From Papiliotrema nemorosa (taxonomy: Eukaryota > Basidiomycota > Tremellomycetes > Tremellales > Rhynchogastremaceae): a DNA stretch of 64,000 nucleotides. A program made the position numbers and the translations under genes. Positions 34,039 to 45,527 of this stretch are shown here, piece after piece. The stretch is taken from the NCBI GenBank assembly GCA_032158125.1, contig JASKOT010000008.1, positions 186,001 to 250,000 of the forward strand. Reading direction: 5' to 3'. Numbering within the stretch: position 1 is the stretch's first letter; each line of letters begins with the position of its first letter. The notes below the pieces were generated by a model that was not told the DNA's origin, did not search any database, and saw only the letters and a program-made list of their open reading frames with translations.

Positions 34039-36568
34039 ATGTCACGATTGGCTCATTCGGAGGCTCTACTGGGACCAGAGCTCTTCAAGCAGATCCGAGA
34101 GACTCCTGTGCTTGTGGTCGGAGCTGGAGGAATCGGTTGCGAGCTTTGTGGGTTGGACTATTCATTGCTTGCTTCAACCCTATCCCCCGGGTCGCACAGT
34201 GTCCCACGTCAGCCTCTCCCCTTGCTTGATTGTAGCTAACTACCCAGTGAAGAACCTGGTGCTAGTGGGATTCGCCAATATCGAAATTGTCAGTCCCCTG
34301 CGCGCAATGTACGTGCACGCCCAAAGCTGACGAGATCAGATTGATCTAGATACCATCGACCTGTCCAACCTCAATCGACAATTCCTCTTTCGTAAACCCG
34401 ATATATCGAAATCCAAATCGCTCGTAGCGGCAGCATCAGCGCGTCATTTTAATCCTTCTTCCGGGATAAAGATACATGCCAGACATGGGAATGTCAAAGA
34501 GGCTCAAAATGATTTGGAGTGGATAAAGGGGTTTGGGCTGGTGATGAATGCGTTGGATAATATGGGTCAGTCCTGAATTTCTGGACTTCTGAATTTCTCA
34601 TGCTACCGATGAGAGTGAGATATTTGGAGCTCATAATAGATGCCCGAAGACATGTCAACAGGTTATGTGCGGCTGGAGGTGTTCCGTTGATGGAGTCTGG
34701 TACGGCGGGATACCTAGGTCAAGTTACCACTATCCTTCGAGTGAGCTCCCTCTGCGTTGTGAATCCTGAAGAGAAGCTCATATCCAGGACGAGACGGAAT
34801 GCTTCGACTGTGTGCAGAAACAGACCCCGAAATCGTTCCCCGTCTGTACGATCCGAGCAACGCCGTCTGAACCTATACACTGTATAGTCTGGGCCAAGAG
34901 CTATCTCTTCGGGTGAGTCGACCGATATCTTTATCATATTTCTCTTTTGACGGAATGTAGCAAGCTGTTTGGGGAAGACGACGAAGCTGGGGATTCGGCA
35001 GAGCTCGATAAAGCCCAAGCTAGTGGAGAGAATGGTGAGTCACCTTAGCGATTCACCACGCAAACAGCTTACATCCAAGCGGACGAGATTGCAAATCTCA
35101 AAAAAGAAGCAGCAGCTTTCAGAGAGGTCCGACAGCAGTTGGGAGATGAGGAAGGTCCTCGCAAAGTGTTCACCAAGGTATGCCGAGCCATTACCGCGAG
35201 ATGACATGCTCACGTGAAGGTATTCAACGACGATATCAACCGTCTCCTCTCGATGGAAGATATGTGGACGGGTCCTGGACGAGTCAAGCCTGTCGCACTG
35301 GACTACAATGCGATCATGGATGGATCCTTTGTAACTCCGCCGTTGAGGACAGCCGCTGCCGCCCCAGCTGCTTCGACCTCCAATGGTGAGGCGACAAACA
35401 AGGGCCAAACGCAAGGCACAAGCTCGACCAATGGCGAGAGCAGCAAGTCCGGAACGGCGGCTCAATCCAATGGTGTCGCGAACGGGCAAAGCGGTCGACA
35501 ACTAAAGGATCAACGGGAATTGAGCGTCAAGGAGAATCTAGAGCTTTTTGTTGACAGGTCAGCTGAACATGATATTATCGGAATTTGAGCTGACTGGCAG
35601 CTGTCGACGACTATCAGCTAGAGCTATCGCGCAGCCGGAGATTATCCTTTCATTTGACAAGGACGATGATGATACGCTCGATTTTGTGCTAGCGACTGCC
35701 AATCTGCGAGCAATCGCCTATGGTATTCCCAACAAGACTCGATTCCAGGTCAAAGGCAGGCATACATCCGCTGTTATGAAGTCCAGCTGACGGCTGTTAG
35801 AAATGGCAGGAAACATCATCCCTGCTATAGCTACGACCAACGCCATCATTGCCGGGTTGCTCGTCATGCAAGCGACTCGACTCCTCGCCCGAAACCTTGC
35901 CAAAGCTGGTCCTATCCATCTCAAAGCTATTGCCGCCACCCCACTCGGCCGATCGAACCCTATCAAACCAAATCCTGATTGCTCAATCTGTCGAGACACT
36001 TATATATCGCTCCGAACCGACCCAAGCAAGCTTACGTTGGGCACTTTCGTAGAGGAAATTGCCAACAAATGGTTGGTCCAAAACCTCGATACAGAGGAAG
36101 ACGTCGCATGGGTCATCATGGAAGGGTCGAGGATATTGGCTGATCCGGATTTCGACGATAATCACAGCAAAACCTTGGCCGAGATGGGGATTGAACGAGG
36201 GAAAATTATCACTGTTCGACATGAAGACGAATTGTATCGACCTGTTCAGTTTTGCCTCTCGGCATTGTAAGTGTGACTCTGCCTTTATGTACAGCACTGA
36301 TGTATCTAGACCGGACGGCTCTGAAGAGGTGTATATACTCCCGGAAAGCCCGGCATCGTTACCCCTCCAACCTGCCAAGAAGGAACCCGAGCCAGAATCA
36401 GACGACGAGATAGAGGCGATAGACGAGACGACGGTGATTGTCGCTGCCAGAGCGTCAACTTTGGCTTCGAAAGGTAAACGTCGCGCTCCGGAGGAGGAGA
36501 GTGGAGAAGAAACGGTGAAGAAACGTAGAGTGCAAGAGGAGAGTAATGGCGTCATTGAGATTGACTAG
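34039..36568 (+). CDS. UBA2: SUMO-activating enzyme subunit 2 (Uba2)
   Basis: Catalytic subunit of the nuclear SUMO E1, which with Aos1 adenylates SUMO and passes it to Ubc9. The start [12 protein letters not shown] leads into the Rossmann loop [29 protein letters not shown] is the adenylation signature. The catalytic cysteine is in [16 protein letters not shown]. Zinc ligands are C-F-D-C and later C-S-I-C. After a Ser/Thr/Asn-rich insert the ubiquitin-fold domain follows. The C-terminus is acidic with a bipartite basic import signal (K-G-K-R-R-A ... K-K-R-R). About nine short introns. Length about 650 residues, normal. It converges on MED18. Confidence 0.95.
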
Positions 36569-36775
36569 ATGAGGCTGTAGAAGGAGGAGGGGGAGTAGCA
36601 TCTGAGTGTAGTTCAAGAGTTGATGCAATCAAGAAGGCGATAGCATGATGCATACAACAACACTGTGACCAGCGATGATTCATATCTAATACCGGCCTGC
36701 CAAGCCCAGCCATGACACGACCATCCCAACCCCACCTGACCAAAGGATCAGGTGCACTTTGAGGAGATGCGTTGG

Positions 36776-37720
36776 TCAAGCTCTACCTGTACCCCATTCT
36801 AACCCGTCTATCCGTCCCGCAACACCTTTCATCAACCCTATCACATCGCTCAGACCTAAATCTCCTCGGGTCGAAACACCAAGCACGGGTCTGGCCGGGG
36901 AGAGTTCTACGAGGAAAGGTTCTTGTGTCATTTTGGCATTGTTCAAATTTGAACCTGGGTAGGTGACGTCCCGGGGATCCGATGGGAGGATGAGCCGGGA
37001 TATAGTCAAGTGGAGGGTGAGTGAAGGGTGCGGTAGAGGGAGGTGGAATAAGAGTCCTTGGCGGGTGTACTCGTGTGAATATCTACAGTAAGCTCTGGCC
37101 AAGTGCGGATAAGGTCAAACACGAAGAGAAGAGGAACAACGGATAAGGTGAGCCCGGATTAAGGTGCAAGCGAAAGCGTCGGAGATGAGATAGGGTGCAG
37201 TGTGGTGAGGTGAGGTGAGGTGAGGTGAGGTGAGAGGGACATACGAGAATCCCATTGTTCTCAGGAAATCTTCCACATCTTCCAGAAGACTCAATCCACC
37301 CATGTCGACTTCTACCACACCTCGAACGTTGATCTCACTGTACTCTTTCCCTGATAGAGGTTGAGAGACATACGCCAGACTTATCGATTCTCTACCGCGT
37401 GTGAAAGCTGACTTGTTCTCCTCCCCCTGCTTTGTCTTGCCTTTGAGATCCCCAGAGGCGGAAGAAGTGGAGTTTAGAGGCAAAGTCGAGGAAGACGTCG
37501 AGGTGGATATCCTCAACCTCAACGTCCGTCTTTGAGAAGGCAAGACGGATTCCAAACTGATATAAATCTTATCTGAAACTTCCCATTTTTCCGCGTGAAT
37601 GCTCAATAGAGAGATATTGGCTTGTGCGCGGGGTAAAGAAGTCACTGGGAGAAGAGCCAGGAGGGTCGGTAAGAGTGGAGGTTGAGTTTGAGGTTGGGGT
37701 GCCGCGTTCGGCGCCGACAT
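36776..37720 (-). CDS. MED18: Probable Mediator complex subunit 18
   Basis: Probable head-module subunit of Mediator, linking activators to RNA polymerase II. The start at 37720 gives M-S-A-P-N-A-A-P. Two exons. The best join reads G-F-S|Y-S-H-E-Y-T-R-Q-G-L-L-F-H-L, which matches the Med18 barrel motif (G-[FY]-x-F-x-x-E-x-x-x-x-G-Y-x-F). The C-terminal exon ends with P-F-L-V-E-L-S-P-A and a last helix, as in Med18. About 260 residues. Residues 85-100 hold a Ser/Thr-rich insertion. The single intron contains a GAGGT tandem repeat. A nearby alternative acceptor would add three residues. Family sequence conservation is low, hence the caution. Confidence 0.7.
37203..37234. repeat. GGTGA pentanucleotide microsatellite inside the MED18 intron
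   Basis: The unit GGTGA is repeated about six times on the plus strand, so CTCAC/TCACC on the transcribed sense of MED18. It lies just downstream of the intron's splice donor. A slippage-prone pyrimidine-rich intron repeat is the simplest reading. Confidence 0.85.
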
Positions 37721-38065
37721 GGTGTGCCCACTTGGATCTCGCGCTTGATGTGTGAAGGTCTTGGTCGTTGACTGCTTATGGGATAGGCGGGTCGAAGCGT
37801 GAGAGTGAGAGTTGACGAATGCAATTGTAGAAATAGAGACGACTACAAAAGACACAGCGAAGTGGGTCGAGCAAGTGGAGGTGCAATCTGAAACAAACAC
37901 GTATGAGTATTGTTATCCTCTGCCACTGGCCACTGCTTCTTCTCACTCAGCCATCAAACGCAATGAGCGCACATGCGTCGCGCGTGGTGCCGAACTATCA
38001 TCATGACATGGCATACAAATGTAACTTCAGATAAAGATCCTTACTTGAGACCTCTACACTCCACC
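37721..38065. other. MED18 upstream / copper ATPase downstream region
   Basis: About 345 bases, both neighbours on the minus strand. Nothing more than promoter and 3' UTR is supported. Confidence 0.5.
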
Positions 38066-41000
38066 CTACACCGGCGTCCCACCCCGCCCCATCGGCGTGA
38101 CGGACCGACTCGCCTGCCCACTCATTGGGATTGTCTCATATGCCCCTCTATCCGGTCTAACGCTGAACCTCCTCAACAAAGGCAATGTGCTGCTTCTCCT
38201 TCGGGCCGCTTCGCCCAGTCGTACCATCGACATCAAACTGTCAATCGCGGCCGCTTTGGTATCTTCCACAAGACCTGATACGCCTCGTACCAGCCCTCCA
38301 GAAACGTGAGTCTGTCCTGGCATCAGAGATGATTTGGGTCGGCGCCACCACTTTTTCATTAGCTCGTATGGACAGGCAGCATGGAATGAGCTCACTTTGA
38401 GGGTGAGCGACGATGCAACGACCGATACACTGGAAAACGCCATGGCCAGAGCTGCCATCATCGGGTGCAGATGGATCCCCCACGGTAATAGCACGCCCAT
38501 GGCGAGTGGAATCATCAGGACATTGTAGCAACACGCCCAAAGCAGGTTGACCCGAATCTTCCTAAATATTGTTTGACCCAGATCGAGCGCGGCGACCACG
38601 TCAAGCAGGTCCGAACGCATAAGCACCATATCCGCCGCTTCCATCGCTACCGACGTTCCTGATCCGAGAGCGATACCGAGCGAAGCTGCGACAAGAGCAG
38701 GTGAATCGTTGATACCATCCCCGACCATCGCTACGCCTCCTCCGTCACGCTCAATGAGATCCTTGACCACCTTGGCTTTGCCTTTGGGTGAGATACCCGC
38801 GTATACTTCGGATTCGTCGATACCGACTTCCCGGGCAATGGATCGAGCGGTGGTCTCGGCATCACCCGTGAGAAGCGCAACTTTGATGCCCATTTTCTGC
38901 AGTGCACCGATAGCATGAATGGAGGACGGTTTGGGCGAATCAGACAGAGCAAGCGCCAGAACGGGTATGGCCGCAGAGTTTCTCACGACTGAAACGAAAA
39001 TGACCGTCTTGGACAGTCCCGTTTGTTCCGCTTCGAACGCGCGCAGTGATGCAGGCATCGAGGCCGATCCGTAAGCTTCGGATATCTTGTCGTTGACCGA
39101 GAGAATGTAGTCTGCTTTCCCAATCCTGATCTTCTCAGTCACCATCAAATTCTTCAGCTTCACAACAGCTTCTATCCCTTCACCAGTTGTAGACTCAAAC
39201 TCGATGACCTCTCCATTGGGGGGCGCCAGACCCGCGCCATCCAGAGCTTGTCGGCCATAAGCAGCTACCGCGACCGCGAGCGGGTGTTCCGACCTAGATT
39301 CTGCCAAAGACACCAAGGAAAGCATGGTATGCCGTTGCAAAGGTGAGGCGGCGGTGGTCCGCGAGATCGTTGCAGCCGTATCCAGCGCTTCATTCTCTGC
39401 AACGGGCGCTAGAGTGGCCGAAGGTGCCCAGCAAGTCGCAGTGACGGTCAATTTACCTTCAGTGACCGTACCGGTTTTATCCAGAACCACTCTACGGATG
39501 TCCTTTGACGACTCCAAGGCTTTCCCGCCTTTGATCAGAATACCGTTCTGAGCTCCAACACCTGTCCCGACCATGACTGCTGTTGGCGTACTCAGACCCA
39601 ATGCACAGGGGCAAGCGACGACGACGACCGAGATGCACAGTTTGAGACATACGCCGAATTTGCTCACTCCAGGAGAGTGGAACACATCGGGTAGAGATCC
39701 CGTCGAGCGCATTGCGGAGATTGCCAGCCATGCGACGAGAGTAATCAGGGCGAGGGTGATGACTGTGGGGACGAATATTCCGGCGACTTTATCGGCAAAT
39801 TGTTGAATGGGCGCTTTGGATGTTTGCGCCTCTTCGACCAGTTTGACAATCTGTGACAAGGCAGTATCGGCTCCAGCTCGAGTGACGCGAAAGGTGATGG
39901 TGCCCAACCCATTGACCGTTCCGCCGATGACCTGCAATCCGACGTGTTTCGCAACAGGCAGCGATTCACCAGTGACCATCGACTCGTCGACCGAAGTGTT
40001 ACCCGTCAAGACTGCACCGTCTGCAGGGATCTTCTCCCCGGGTATGAGCAAGACGACATCACCAACTTGTACCAATTCCGTGGGGATCTTCCTGGTCGGT
40101 GCGCTCGAGTCCGGCTCTTCGCCCTCTGCAGGAGGATCGATGTATATTGTGGCTGACGATGGGGTAAGAGCCATCAGATCTGTCAATGCGGCTGATGTCT
40201 TGCCCTTGGCTAGGTTTTCAATGTATCGGCCAAGCGAGACGAATGTGATCAGCATGGTCGACGTATCGAAGAAGGTTTGCGGGCGGTAATCCGGGTCCGA
40301 GGAGAACATGGCAAAGAACATGGTCGATACCGAATAGAAGAATGCGGCTGAGGTACCCAATACGACCAACACATCCCTGTATCATCAGTCCGTGCTTCTG
40401 ACAAGATCTCAAAATACCCACATGGTGGCCGATTTGTGTTTTAGTGATTTGTAGGCATTGACATAGAACCGTCTGGCCAAAAACAGCTGAACGGGTATTG
40501 TCAATCCGAGACAGACCACATCGCCCAGATATATCCCCGTGATGATCTTCCATCCCGTCCAGCCCATCAACCAATTAGGCAGGTACATGTGCATCATGCC
40601 GATCAAAAAGACCGGTATGGCGAAACACGAGGCCGAGATGAACGTTCTCCTCCATAATGCCGTCTCTTTGTGTTTGCGCAAGGAAGCGAGTTGAGAGTCG
40701 TTGTTTGCTGAGATGGGCAAGAAGGACAGTTGAGGAAACGCAGCGGTGAGAGAGTCGACTATCGTACGGAGCGAGATGAGTGTTGGGGAGTGTACGAGGA
40801 GGAGATGGGAGTGGGGAAACGGTAGAGAAGCTGTCCGGACGCCCGCTAGCGATGTTGTCGTGTTTACGAGCGGTTCCACCAGGGTGTCATTCTCGAGTCT
40901 GATGTATCAGTACGACCAGATCCAACAGCATATAATAGCCAGAGAGCTAAAACTCACCCGTAGACCCTCAACTCGACCTCGTCCTCTTCCGACACTTCCA

Positions 41001-41442
41001 CAATCTCCGCCTCGAAACCTATATCCTCAATCTCCTCTCTGACCTTTGCATCGGTCCATTTGACTCCATACTGATCCACCCATTCCGGATCATACTCCAC
41101 CACCCCCCGTTCAGCCAACAACGATATTTGAACCGAACATATTCCTCCTTGGTTTGATAATTGTTGTTCTATACTCGCTACACATGCACCACACTATTGT
41201 GAGTCTCAGCTCATGCTTCGATGAGGATCACTCACAGTCATACCGCCCACTATGAGCTCTACCCTCTTCATGGGGGATTTACTACTTTGACCAAGTTTCG
41301 GTTCGTCCTCTTCGTCGAGAAAGAACGCCTGAGTGGGGACTTTAGGAGAGGTGAAGACGGCCGTAAGGGGGTTGATGAGGGGTGATAAGAAGGATGTGGA
41401 GGTATTCCTAGCATGACTCGGTCGGACAGGCGAGGAGGACAT
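38066..41442 (-). CDS. CCC2: Copper-transporting P1B-type ATPase (Ccc2/ATP7 type)
   Basis: Pumps Cu(I) into the secretory pathway for multicopper oxidases. The start at 41442 gives a Ser/Pro-rich N-terminus. One heavy-metal domain follows, whose G-M-T-C70-G-A-C73 motif is completed only by splicing a 43-nt intron. A second similar region reads L-R-V-Y-G-L-E-N-D with no CxxC. Eight membrane segments are expected. Core motifs: V-T-G-E-S, C-P-C-A-L-G (ion path), [10 protein letters not shown] (phosphorylated Asp), S-E-H-P-L-A (SEHPL), and [10 protein letters not shown]. The tail is Arg/Ser-rich and ends at 38066. About 1,010 residues. Most of the protein lies in one long exon; introns are confined to the 5' part. 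Confidence 0.95.
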
Positions 41443-42087
41443 GGTGTCGAAGGGTTGCGGAAATGGTTGGAAAGAGGATTCGGATTGTTGCTAGGTAATG
41501 CGGTGTCGTGGTACAGGCGTGATGTGTCGTGAGTGAGTTGCTCGTTGTTTTGCGGGCTCAACGACAAGGGCCGAGGAGTTGTAGATATCGGTGGGTGATG
41601 ACCAAGCCGAGATGATTCCAAGATGTTCTTGGGTCAAAGGATCCCCGGTCGCTCGCAAGGGGGTGACGTTGGTTGTTGAAACACAGCAACGACCCGTCAA
41701 CAACGCCACCGTTTTCGATGTACAGGTCACCGTGACTGCAGATCGATCTAGGTGGATCCTTGACGAGTGATGACCACCTGTATCACGTCGTGGGGGCTGC
41801 TCCTAGCTGCTCGAGGGATGACAGCGACGAGGATGCAATAATGGTCGAGCTTATAAGATACGGTTGGGCGAGTGATTTTATGTGCCGTAAGGGGGAAATA
41901 CCGCAACTCGACCCACGCCTCGGCCGATAGCCCAATGGCATTAGTCACTCGCTCTTGTCACCACACACGATATGGCATGCATGCATTGCACGAGGCAGCC
42001 ACACACTCTCACGCCCATGGACGTTCTATCTCACGCCAGATATCAACATGCCAGATATACACACACCCGACCAGCGAGCGATTAATC
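41443..42087. other. Copper ATPase upstream region
   Basis: About 645 bases between the ATPase start and the stop of the next minus-strand gene. A self-complementary GCATGCATGC run lies near 41973-41982. No TTTGCTC-type copper element was found by eye. No ORF or RNA gene is supported. Confidence 0.45.
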
Positions 42088-44572
42088 CTACTCCATACCG
42101 CCACTCCAAGCCGGCGCCAAGGACATCCGATTCTGCCTCCTGCTTGCTTCCATCTCGGCCTGTACCAAGACTCTCATACTCAATCTCTTCCTCTGAACTT
42201 TCTCGAATTCTTCCTCGCCGTGTAATAGGTCCCGCCCATACTCGCTATCCTTCATCTGCTTCTGGGTCGGGGTATCTTCCATTGATTGGTCTGGAAACTT
42301 GTCCATCTGAGCGAAAGAAGACGAAGAAGGGGTAATGGGTCCGCCTAATGAAGATCCCGATTCAGATGTGTTGATGATCGAAGGCGACCTCGTCGGCGGC
42401 CAAGGCCATGTCCAGCTCTCCGCATCGCGCATCGCCCTCGATGCCTCGAGAGATATGGCTCGGATGGTAGATTGATACCATTCTCCGTGTATCTCTTCGC
42501 ACCCATCAAAGTCGCTTACGTTCAATGGAGGTGCCGGAGCAGGTCGAGAGGGCACAAAGGCAAGTTCGATGCGAGGGGGTGTATCGCAAGACTCGTCAAA
42601 CCCCCTGTGACTGGTATCGCGTCCAGCCGCACTGTCATCCTTCCATTCCACCGGTAAAGCTCGAGAAGCCGCTCTCGTCTTATCAGACCGTCGGATCGTA
42701 AACGTTTTCATGAACCCTTCCTTGTCATTCCTTCGGATGGTCTCATCGCTGGTCGAAATAGACAAAGCCGAAAGAGTGCCGACCGATTTCCTCCTCTCCC
42801 CCTTGTCACCAAACGAAGCCGCCGAGGCGATCCGCTTCATGCGCAGTTTCTGCATCATCGTGCCGGGGATATGATCGTGTAGGTCGGGTTGAGAGCGAGA
42901 CTGCAAACCACGTAATCGAGAGGATGCTGGGGGATCGCGTAATGCCCAAGCGGGGTCTGGGGGTACGTCGAGATCTCTTGGTGCCTCTAGGACAGTTTCA
43001 AGAGTAGAGAATGAAGATGAAGCGGTGTTTCTCCTCCTCACTGGTTTGGCGGCGGATGCAGTTGGGATGGAGGACAAGGGTGTGAGAGGGGCGTTTCGTA
43101 CGGGTGCAGAGACTGAACGTTGCTCGTTGAATCTGACCGACCGACTGGTCGACGACGAAGCGGAACTGTTGTAACTGGAAAGGGAGCTGCTGGAAGGTAT
43201 CGAAGGTAAAGTCCCCGTCTGTAAAGAGGACCCTCTCGCCGGCGGTCGAGGTGGTTGCCGAGGGTTTACCGCGGGATATACCAGTGATAAGCGTTTCGAC
43301 GAGCTTCGGTTGGGTATTGCAGGAGGCGGCTGGGGCCGTGACTTTGTACTCCTGCTTGTGGATGTCGACTTGATAGACGAAGAGGAGGAATGAGTGGTGA
43401 AAGAGGCGGACGACTCGTGGAGACGGCTTGTAGATGGGTACGAAGGTCCATGATGATCTATTTGTCAGACTATCGTCACTTTGAATGTTGATCTTCATTC
43501 GGTGAAACGGAGGGGTCTGTCGGAGTGGACAAATGAGCAATCAATCCAGATTCCAACTCGCCAGTCTCGATCTCAATCCGAATCATCTCGAAACATCCGC
43601 CTCAACTTCGGACAAGCAGAAGCAGCCGCGGATCGAGAATGGTAATCTGAAACGCGACTCACCCAGACCTTCCAGACCCCCAAACAAGCCAAGTTGGGTA
43701 TACCTCTCCTCTCTCAACTTTCCCAACCTTTTCGCGGTCCACTCTCCATCACCCAACATGAACTGATTGACGAGCGACGCGGCTGGCACCTCGCGTTTGG
43801 GGACCGATATACCCGGAACGGGGGGTAAGATGTCGATGGGTATAGTAGGAGAATCTTCGAGGGCAGAAGGGGTATTGCGGGGCACGGGGGAGAAGAGATC
43901 CTGCTGTTCGTATGAGTGGTGGGTATCGGGGTAGGGTGATTCGCTGAAAGATCCAGTCTCTGCACGAAGTTCATCCCATATCGACACCAATGATCTTCTC
44001 CCCAGGGTCGGAGATTCTCCCAGAGCCACGTCGTCGTAATCCAGTACTCTCACGTCAGGCGCGTCGGAATCCACATTCTCCGCCTCGATTGTTCTCTTCT
44101 TGGCAGTCGGGGTGGTCTACTTTGTCAGATCACTCTCTCATGGGCAATCGAGGGCGAGACGTACACCAGCCCACCACGATTTTGTGTTTCCCTTTTCATT
44201 CATCCCATAATCTCCGAAAGACTCGTTTTCTTGTCTAAACTTCCCATGCGTCGGGGTCGATGCATCCCATTCATCTGAACCCTCTGTCGGTAGTGCTAAG
44301 TATTCAAAGACGAGCGACGACCGATCATCGTACCATCCCCCTTTGGTCGGTGTAGTCGGACTGACGAGGAGGAGGGTATCCCTAGTCGAGGATGTTGAAG
44401 AGGTCGACGCGGAGGTACTGGATCCAACGGATGTTCGGTCGTGTATAGGGTTGTTTCGCTTCGGGGTGAAGATGGGCGGAGGAGGAGGACCTCGACGCGT
44501 CGAGCATGCAGAGAAAGTCTTGGATGAAGGTGAATTTGTCGCCTGCGATTCTCTCGCAGAGATCGGTTCCAT
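42088..44572 (-). CDS. Disordered Ser/Pro-rich hypothetical protein
   Basis: Not recognised. The start at 44572 gives M-E-P-I-S-A-R-E-S. An N-terminal part with a poly-proline run (G-P-P-P-P-P) is followed by an acidic part (D-V-R-V-L-D-Y-D-D-V-A-L-G). Next is a short folded-looking segment ending L-R-E-E-R-Y-T-Q-L-G-L-F-G-G-L-E-G-L-G. After a roughly 200-nt intron (about 43658-43459) comes a long Ser/Arg/Pro-rich region with several S-x-R and R-R-N/K-S/T sites that could be kinase targets. The C-terminus has two helices (E-W-Y-Q-S-T-I-R-A-I-S-L-E-A-S and F-E-K-V-Q-R-K-R-L-S-M-R-V-L-V). At least three exons, about 725 residues. The composition suggests a regulated scaffold or cytoskeletal/polarity protein; this is a guess. 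Confidence 0.55.
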
Positions 44573-45527
44573 CCTAGCCGACGATCGTCAAAACGCCTCA
44601 ACGCCACGCGTCTCTCTCGAGTGCTGACAATCTTGATCAATTAAAAAGACGATAGATGAATCGATGTATGACAGAATATGAAGAATCGAGGTAGTCTCCC
44701 TCAAAGCAATTAAGAGGTGGATTTTTTAGGTCGATGTGGGTGGGTATAGCGAGGAGAAGAGTCACTTGAACCTTATCTTATCCTGGACAATGGGAGGTGT
44801 CGGAGTAACTAACTATGAGAGGCGCGACCCCACAGAGGTCGAGGTAGAGGACAAGCGAGCGGTCAACCTACAAGGCCAGGAAGCAGAGTCTCTTTGGCAC
44901 ACATTCAAAGGTCGATTGGCCATGTGGTCGATGCCCGGATCAAGGTCATAGGTGGGGGATCACATCACACGAGAAAAACGCGTAAGAGGTCCCATGTACA
45001 CATCAACCCGTCTCGCCTTGCTCCCCCTGGATCTAGACTGCTGGTAGCTTGCCGGGCATGGCATCTAGAGACTTTCAATAATAATGTATAGATGGCGAGT
45101 GAGCTAGTGGATGCATGGCCTGAAGAGCGAGAATAGGTAGAGTGTGACAGGTACCAGAAAGAAGACACTTTTGATCATTCCCCCCACGCGCCAGGCGGTC
45201 AGGAACAACCCCCGGATCTTTATTACCCATGCCGTTACATCGTCTTCTGTCCCCTTCTTCTTCTCAGCCGGTCTGTAACGTCAACATGATGCTTGATGGC
45301 AGCGGGAAGACAAGGTCAGAGTTGGAATGGACATCCACCAGTCATGCCCGTGCATGTAGACGTTCTGGATCTTCTGCAAGAATCTTGTCACACGTGACGA
45401 CCCGTCCTTTCGTTTTTAGTACTGGCGAGTCTTGTTCCATTCTCATATACAACAGGCTCACACGTCGATATCCTCGAGACCATTGCAGGATATGACAATA
45501 TATGCTATGCTATCACGTACTCGCCAA
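44573..45527. other. Gene-poor intergenic region
   Basis: About 955 bases between two minus-strand genes. Several open frames under 90 codons occur on both strands, none with a recognisable motif or sensible splice partners. I found no tRNA A/B-box pair. An unannotated non-coding transcript or a long promoter cannot be excluded. Confidence 0.5.

Noticed and set aside
39807..40289. 160-codon plus-strand frame opposite the copper ATPase
   Set aside because: Antisense to an exon with unmistakable P-type ATPase motifs.
42998..43540. 180-codon minus-strand frame within the 42-44.6 kb gene
   Set aside because: It is an alternative frame; the frame continuous with the downstream Ser/Arg-rich exon joins the upstream exon with proper splice sites.
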